The notes under the pieces were generated by a model. That model saw nothing but the letters and a program-made list of their open reading frames with translations, ran no database searches and had not been told where the DNA came from. A DNA stretch of 64,000 nt from JAHZMA01 sp965205905 (GTDB taxonomy: Bacteria > Pseudomonadota > Alphaproteobacteria > JABAAW01 > JAHZMA01): contig CBDBHZ010000001.1 in assembly GCA_965205905.1 (NCBI GenBank), positions 186,001-250,000 on the forward strand, written 5' to 3'. This document shows, one piece after another, positions 59,333-64,000 of the stretch (the stretch's first letter is position 1; each line of letters opens with the position of its first letter). The position numbers and the translations under genes are program-made.

Positions 59333-62308
59333 TTATAAGATAATATTGGCGGCATTTTTATGATGCTGTCCAACATAATGGTGGTAAATTTTAATCACTC
59401 TTTGTTGTAAGCTATTGCATTTATCGATGCAAGCGGTAAAATCTTTAACATGCGCGATTTTTGCTAAAATATCGGCACGGTCTAACAGTGATTTTTGTTG
59501 GGTGTCATCATTCATCAGGGCATCAAGTTGCTTATGGTCTAGATTGGTCAGCCGTAACCCTGCCTGTAGTGAGATATAAAATTCTAGCGCATCAATCAGG
59601 CACGCACCTTCATCGGCTGATAAATATTGCTGCCTCATCAGATGGTTGATGATGGCGTGATAATCATTGATATAGGGCATGTTATCATTGGTGAGGGCAT
59701 CAAGATAAAGCACCTGCACAATAAATTCAACCTCAACCAAACCGCCACGTTTATGCTTGATATTAAATAATCCAGTGGCGGGATGAGTGGCAGAAATCTT
59801 AACGCGCATATCGGCAATATCATGCTTGAAGTCAGCGATATTATCAGGCTTGGTGGCGAGAATATTATGCATCACCTGTTCAATTTGCTTATGAAAATTA
59901 TTATTGGAAAAGTTATCACTGGCGTCATCATGACTGGCGGCATCATGACTGGCGGCATCATGACTGGCATAGATGGTGCGTGCACGGCTAAGCGCGATTT
60001 TTTCAAACGAAAATGCTTCATCGTGGTAATAATTTTGATAGGTTGAAAGCTGATTGGCAATCGCGCCATCATTGCCCCATGGGCGCAGGCGTAAATCAAC
60101 CTGATATAATTCACCACTATGGGTGGCAACCGTAAGCGCACTCACCAATCGTTGCGCGAATTTTTGATAATAGGTGGATGCAAACAGACTTTTTTTACCA
60201 TCCGATGCTTCGCTTGTGGCGCGATACAGAAACACCAAATCTAAATCGGAATGCGGTAATAACAGGCGCGAGCCAAACTTGCCCATCGCAATCACTGCAA
60301 ATTCACCGCAATCGCCATATTGTTTGGTAAATTCTTGCTTGGTGGCATCGGCAAGCATCTGTATGCCTGCTTCGGCAAGGGCGCATAAATATTGCGCGTT
60401 TTGGGTGATATTCACTGTGCCATCTAGGATTTGGCAACCGATGATAAATTGCATTTCGCGCGTGAAAATCCGCACATGCGAGAGAATATCCTCATAATCG
60501 GCATTGGGCGGTAAGCGGTTTTGCATGGCGTGCATAGCAGTTTGTTTATCGGTTGGAATATCTTTATTTTCTAAGAAAATTTCTAATAATTCAGGGTTCA
60601 GACTCAACATATTGGCAAGCTGTGGCGCGTTGCCCATAATGGTGGCGATATTATTTAACAAGGGCGGATGCGCCTTGAATAATGCGAATAATTGCACCCC
60701 TGCGGGCAGGGCGTTTAAGAATTTATCAAAGCTGATAAAGGCTTGGTCGGGGTTGAGGGTTTGCGCCAGATATTTGAGAATATCGGGCAGTAATGCGCTC
60801 AGTAAATGGCGTGCGCGTTCAGATGATGTGCTTCGTAATTCGCCATTTTGCCATAGATTGATGCCCGCGATGATATTTTCTTTTTGGGTGAAGGGCAGTT
60901 GTTGGATAAGGTTGTGAATATTATCATTTGTTTTATCTTGCTGTTCCTCCTGTTTGTCTGCGCACTTATTTTGCGGTTGATGTGTCGTTTGGGGTGCGAT
61001 AAAATCTTGTAGTAAATCATCATAATTTTTTTGGCATTTATGGGTGATTTTGGCAAGATGCTCTAAAAACGCTTTACTATTATCATAACCAGAAAATTGT
61101 GCCACTATTTCCATATCGCTCTCATTTTTTGGCAGGGTCTGAATTTGCAAATCATTCTGCATTTGTAAACGATGCTCAATCATTCGCAAATAGGGATAGG
61201 CAAATAACAGATGTTGTTTAATCGTGTCGTCAATATAATCATGCTGGTGCAAATGATTGATGGCATCAAACATATTGCGTTGCCGTAAATTTTGATATTT
61301 ACCACCCCATAATAATTGCAACATCTGCACGTAAAACTCACAGCTTCTAATACCGCCCTTGCCAGTTTTAACATTATAGCCCGTCCATATATTGCCATCA
61401 ATATGACTTTTTTTCAGCATTTGCTGTTGTAGATTGTGAATATCTTCCAATGTGCTGTAATCAATGGAACGCCGCCAAACAAAGGGTGAGATTTGCTGTA
61501 AAAATTCTTGCCCCAATGCAATATCACCCGCAATCGGGTTTGCGCGAATCATCACCATGCGCTCCCAATTACGGGCGATGCTTTCATAGTAAATCAGTGC
61601 GGTGCCGATTTTTATCGCAGGCGGTGTGGTTGAAGGGTTAGGGCGCAGGCGTAAATCGGTGCGAAACAGATAGCCTTCATAGGTACGCTTTTCAATCAAA
61701 TCAATAAAATAGACAACAAATTGTTGGATAATTTGTTCGGCACGTGCCTGATTTTTTGGAGTGAATTTTGTATCATCATACAAAAGAAGCAAATCCACAT
61801 CCGATGAATAATTAAGCTCACTTGCGCCTAATTTGCCTAAGGCAATGATGGTGAAACCGCAGTCAGTAGCGTTAATATCATTAGCAGTAATATCAAACAA
61901 ATCTCTCATTTTCAGAAGCGTGAATTGCAAACATTGCTGAATAAGTTGCTCTGCCATGATGGTGATTTGTTGGGTGGTGGTGGTGAAATCACTGACGCCA
62001 GTAAGGTCGTCTAGCGCGATATTGAATGCCATTTGTGTTTTAAGCAAGCGTGCTTGCGCCATAAAGCGTGCTTCGTCAGTTTGCTGGTTAAGCGTTTTGA
62101 TTTGCTGAATATAATCATCAAAGCTGTGCGTTTTATTCTGCCACTCATCAAGCCATACAGGGTATTTATCATATAAGTTACGCAAAAAGTCACTGCCCGC
62201 AAAAATCGCTTGTAGATTCGGTGGCAGTTTTTGATATTTATCACTTGGCAATGATGCGATAAGCTTGCTATTTGGTGGTTTTAATTGTATAATAGTTGGG
62301 TTGTGCAT
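59333..62308 (-). CDS. glnE: glutamine synthetase adenylyltransferase/deadenylylase
   Basis: 991 residues with two nucleotidyltransferase halves. The N-terminal deadenylylase has FTIIALGKLGASELNYSSDV, and the C-terminal adenylylase has FAVIAMGKFGSRLLLPHSDL; each carries the GxxExxxxSDxD-like metal site. Helical PII-binding segments follow each half (GGIRSCEFYVQMLQLLWGGK; KRGGLVEVEFIVQVLYLD). It adjusts glutamine synthetase by nitrogen status. A short in-frame 15-bp tandem repeat at about 59926-59970 encodes a repeated AASHD inserted in the C-terminal half. Its start is 99 bp from the divergent DUF3971 gene. Confidence 0.95.
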   Translation of the reverse strand: MHNPTIIQLKPPNSKLIASLPSDKYQKLPPNLQAIFAGSDFLRNLYDKYPVWLDEWQNKTHSFDDYIQQIKTLNQQTDEARFMAQARLLKTQMAFNIALDDLTGVSDFTTTTQQITIMAEQLIQQCLQFTLLKMRDLFDITANDINATDCGFTIIALGKLGASELNYSSDVDLLLLYDDTKFTPKNQARAEQIIQQFVVYFIDLIEKRTYEGYLFRTDLRLRPNPSTTPPAIKIGTALIYYESIARNWERMVMIRANPIAGDIALGQEFLQQISPFVWRRSIDYSTLEDIHNLQQQMLKKSHIDGNIWTGYNVKTGKGGIRSCEFYVQMLQLLWGGKYQNLRQRNMFDAINHLHQHDYIDDTIKQHLLFAYPYLRMIEHRLQMQNDLQIQTLPKNESDMEIVAQFSGYDNSKAFLEHLAKITHKCQKNYDDLLQDFIAPQTTHQPQNKCADKQEEQQDKTNDNIHNLIQQLPFTQKENIIAGINLWQNGELRSTSSERARHLLSALLPDILKYLAQTLNPDQAFISFDKFLNALPAGVQLFALFKAHPPLLNNIATIMGNAPQLANMLSLNPELLEIFLENKDIPTDKQTAMHAMQNRLPPNADYEDILSHVRIFTREMQFIIGCQILDGTVNITQNAQYLCALAEAGIQMLADATKQEFTKQYGDCGEFAVIAMGKFGSRLLLPHSDLDLVFLYRATSEASDGKKSLFASTYYQKFAQRLVSALTVATHSGELYQVDLRLRPWGNDGAIANQLSTYQNYYHDEAFSFEKIALSRARTIYASHDAASHDAASHDDASDNFSNNNFHKQIEQVMHNILATKPDNIADFKHDIADMRVKISATHPATGLFNIKHKRGGLVEVEFIVQVLYLDALTNDNMPYINDYHAIINHLMRQQYLSADEGACLIDALEFYISLQAGLRLTNLDHKQLDALMNDDTQQKSLLDRADILAKIAHVKDFTACIDKCNSLQQRVIKIYHHYVGQHHKNAANIIL

Positions 62309-62407
62309 AATAGATTGTCAAAAAAATATTATTATCAAATAGATATTACTTAGCTATCATGCTTTATTCATAGTGTTATAACAAGTAAAAAATTAATTAA
62401 GAAGAAA

Positions 62408-64000
62408 ATGAGTGGGCGGAAACAGATGAAATTGCGTGAATCATCGGGCAAAATTTTAGCAAAAGCACATAAAATTCTTACAGCAAATCTGCGCCGTAAA
62501 GCAGGCAAAACGCGTTCAAAACAGGTTCATCGTGAATTGCACCTGCCAAGCGTGTTTAATGTTGTATCAGTCATTACCATGTTTATGGCGCGCGGTGTTG
62601 GCGGTATGATAAGCGTAACAACATTATTATTAGCAATATTTTTGAATCATTTGCTTGCTAACAATAAAAGTTTTGCACCAATAGATAACGAGGCAGTAAA
62701 ATATATTGCAGAAATTTTTGCACCAGAATATCAGTTTTATATCAACAATATGCGTTTTGAAAACAATGATGGCAGTCTGAATTTTTTATTTGATAATGTA
62801 ACAATCACTGATAGCACAAATGGCAACGCGCTGGTATCGTTCGATGATGTTGATGCCCGTTTTTATATAGAGGATTTTATACAATTAGAAATATTTCCGC
62901 GCTATTTAAATGTGGGCAGGCTTGATGTTGATTTGCAAAATGCAAGCAATATGAATACAGGAAACCCAAGCAGTTTTAACATTGATAAATACACACAAGA
63001 AGGTGTTTTGGTAGATTTGCTAACACAATTTCATAATTCCTCTATTTTGATGAGTGATGAAGGCTCTGTGGAATCGGGTTATTATATCAGTAATATATCA
63101 TTGCATGTTTGGGGACGGAAGAACAGAAAAGTTGATATTGATGGGGGGCTGCTAACCTTTAGTCAAGGCACACCTGATATTGATTTAAGCATGAATGCGC
63201 GCATCAGTGTCAGTAATACTGCCGGGGGAATCAATATTGAAAATTTACCATTCAGTTTCGGCATTGTTTGGCATCAAAATAATGCCAAAAATATTGATAC
63301 TCAAAATAATAATACCAAAAATACTGGTTCTCGGCGTGTTATCACCGCTTATGGTGCAACCGCGCCTGCTAATGTTAATGAAGAATATCTTACATTTCCT
63401 GAAGAAATCAGCGAATATGGGCTGAATGAAGCAGAATTACGTAGAAAGCTACTTTCACCGGGCACTTTGACAATTCAGATGAGTGAACATGATGGTATCT
63501 ATCATTCCGATGTTAAATTTAACTGGATTGGTGGTTTTGATTTTAATGTGAGCCACCCTAAAATTGATAGTTTAATCACGGGCAAAAACCTGAATATTAG
63601 TGGTAAGCTTAATAAAGTTAGCTTGCTCAGCCTGTATGTGCCAATGAATTTTATCTTCCAAGAGCCTTATTGGGCTGATATGACTATCTCTGGCGATATG
63701 GCGATGCGGCGCAATAATAAGGGCAAGATTGACACGTTAGATATGCAGTTTGATGGCGATAATGGTGCGTTTCGCACCCCCTTTGTGCCTACCGTATTTG
63801 ATATGACGCAATGGTCCATGAATTTACGCTATGTTAAACAGTTGCTAGGCGATAATTATTTTCAGTATGAATTTCAAGAACCTGCACGTAATATTGCATC
63901 TTCTAATCAGCTGGTCATCTATGAAAATGATAGTGGCGAGACTGTTTTACAGTTTGACTATCAGCTGGCGCCGATGTTTTTTGATAGGCTGCTAGATTAT
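62408..64000 (+). CDS. AsmA/YhdP-like DUF3971 membrane protein, truncated by window end
   Basis: 531 codons from ATG 62408 stay open to the last base. A basic cytoplasmic head (1-50) precedes one transmembrane helix (about 63-85, near GGMISVTTLLLAIFLNHLL). A long periplasmic beta-rich region follows, with the AsmA-like pattern of short strands (NNMRFENNDGSLNFLFDNVT; VSFDDVDARFYIEDFIQLEI). Such large proteins are thought to bridge the membranes for phospholipid transport. In alphaproteobacteria a DUF3971 gene commonly neighbours glnE and bcp. The C-terminal part is outside the window. ATG 62426 is an alternative start; the ribosome-binding site is weak. Confidence 0.75.
   Translation, partial: MSGRKQMKLRESSGKILAKAHKILTANLRRKAGKTRSKQVHRELHLPSVFNVVSVITMFMARGVGGMISVTTLLLAIFLNHLLANNKSFAPIDNEAVKYIAEIFAPEYQFYINNMRFENNDGSLNFLFDNVTITDSTNGNALVSFDDVDARFYIEDFIQLEIFPRYLNVGRLDVDLQNASNMNTGNPSSFNIDKYTQEGVLVDLLTQFHNSSILMSDEGSVESGYYISNISLHVWGRKNRKVDIDGGLLTFSQGTPDIDLSMNARISVSNTAGGINIENLPFSFGIVWHQNNAKNIDTQNNNTKNTGSRRVITAYGATAPANVNEEYLTFPEEISEYGLNEAELRRKLLSPGTLTIQMSEHDGIYHSDVKFNWIGGFDFNVSHPKIDSLITGKNLNISGKLNKVSLLSLYVPMNFIFQEPYWADMTISGDMAMRRNNKGKIDTLDMQFDGDNGAFRTPFVPTVFDMTQWSMNLRYVKQLLGDNYFQYEFQEPARNIASSNQLVIYENDSGETVLQFDYQLAPMFFDRLLDY

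Overview
The window reads as a chromosomal segment of an AT-rich, aerobic, flagellated alphaproteobacterium, probably free-living and possibly marine. Four things support this: a GTTC-N7-GTTC SOS box beside lexA (the alphaproteobacterial LexA operator), the comEC-lexA and miaA-ilvB-ilvH-ilvC neighbourhoods, a complete four-subunit sarcosine oxidase operon, and alphaproteobacterial-type flagellins. A SAR116/Puniceispirillales-like origin is a guess. I see no tRNA, rRNA, CRISPR array, transposase or integrase.

Layout. 0-1.2 kb: the end of one flagellin and a complete second one, closed by a terminator shared with a convergent DUF1178 gene. 1.8-12.8 kb: a regulator overlapping comEC, lexA with its SOS box divergent from a lytic transglycosylase and a MoaB-like gene, then ppiC-fabI-aroC-sppA. 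12.8-20.6 kb: two YHS-domain secreted proteins, miaA, ilvB-ilvH-ilvC, a TrmN6-like methyltransferase and two DUF547 proteins. 20.6-29.5 kb (minus strand): a dimethylglycine-dehydrogenase-like enzyme, then an envelope module of LolA-like protein, two outer-membrane barrel paralogs (one frameshifted) and an RND/MMPL exporter. 29.9-42.4 kb: a chemoreceptor, an Lrp regulator, a HisN-like phosphatase, soxBDAG and dnaE. 42.4-56.0 kb: an accessory zone full of structured repeats, holding a decayed toxin-antitoxin pair, two surface lipoproteins (a subtilisin-like protease and a triple TbpB-like barrel protein) and a membrane protein with an eight-cysteine head; it surrounds the conserved truB-rpsO-pnp cluster. 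56.0-64.0 kb: a frameshifted betaine-homocysteine methyltransferase, a DNA methyltransferase-HNH fusion, two Bcp peroxiredoxins, glnE and a divergent AsmA/DUF3971 gene cut by the window end.

Three gene groups make a coherent one-carbon theme: betaine-homocysteine methyltransferase (betaine to dimethylglycine), the DMGDH-like flavoprotein (to sarcosine) and SoxBDAG (to glycine). They are scattered rather than in one operon, and the first is interrupted by a 1-nt indel.

The most unusual content is in the accessory zone. At least three families of short palindromic elements keep fixed joint sequences, while their hairpin arms differ from copy to copy and still pair. One family includes the promoter and 5' leader shared by the two otherwise unrelated surface lipoprotein genes. 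Three separate 1-nt frameshifts (near 27.18, 42.87 and 56.40 kb) could be real decay or assembly errors; the BHMT one lies in an A-run.
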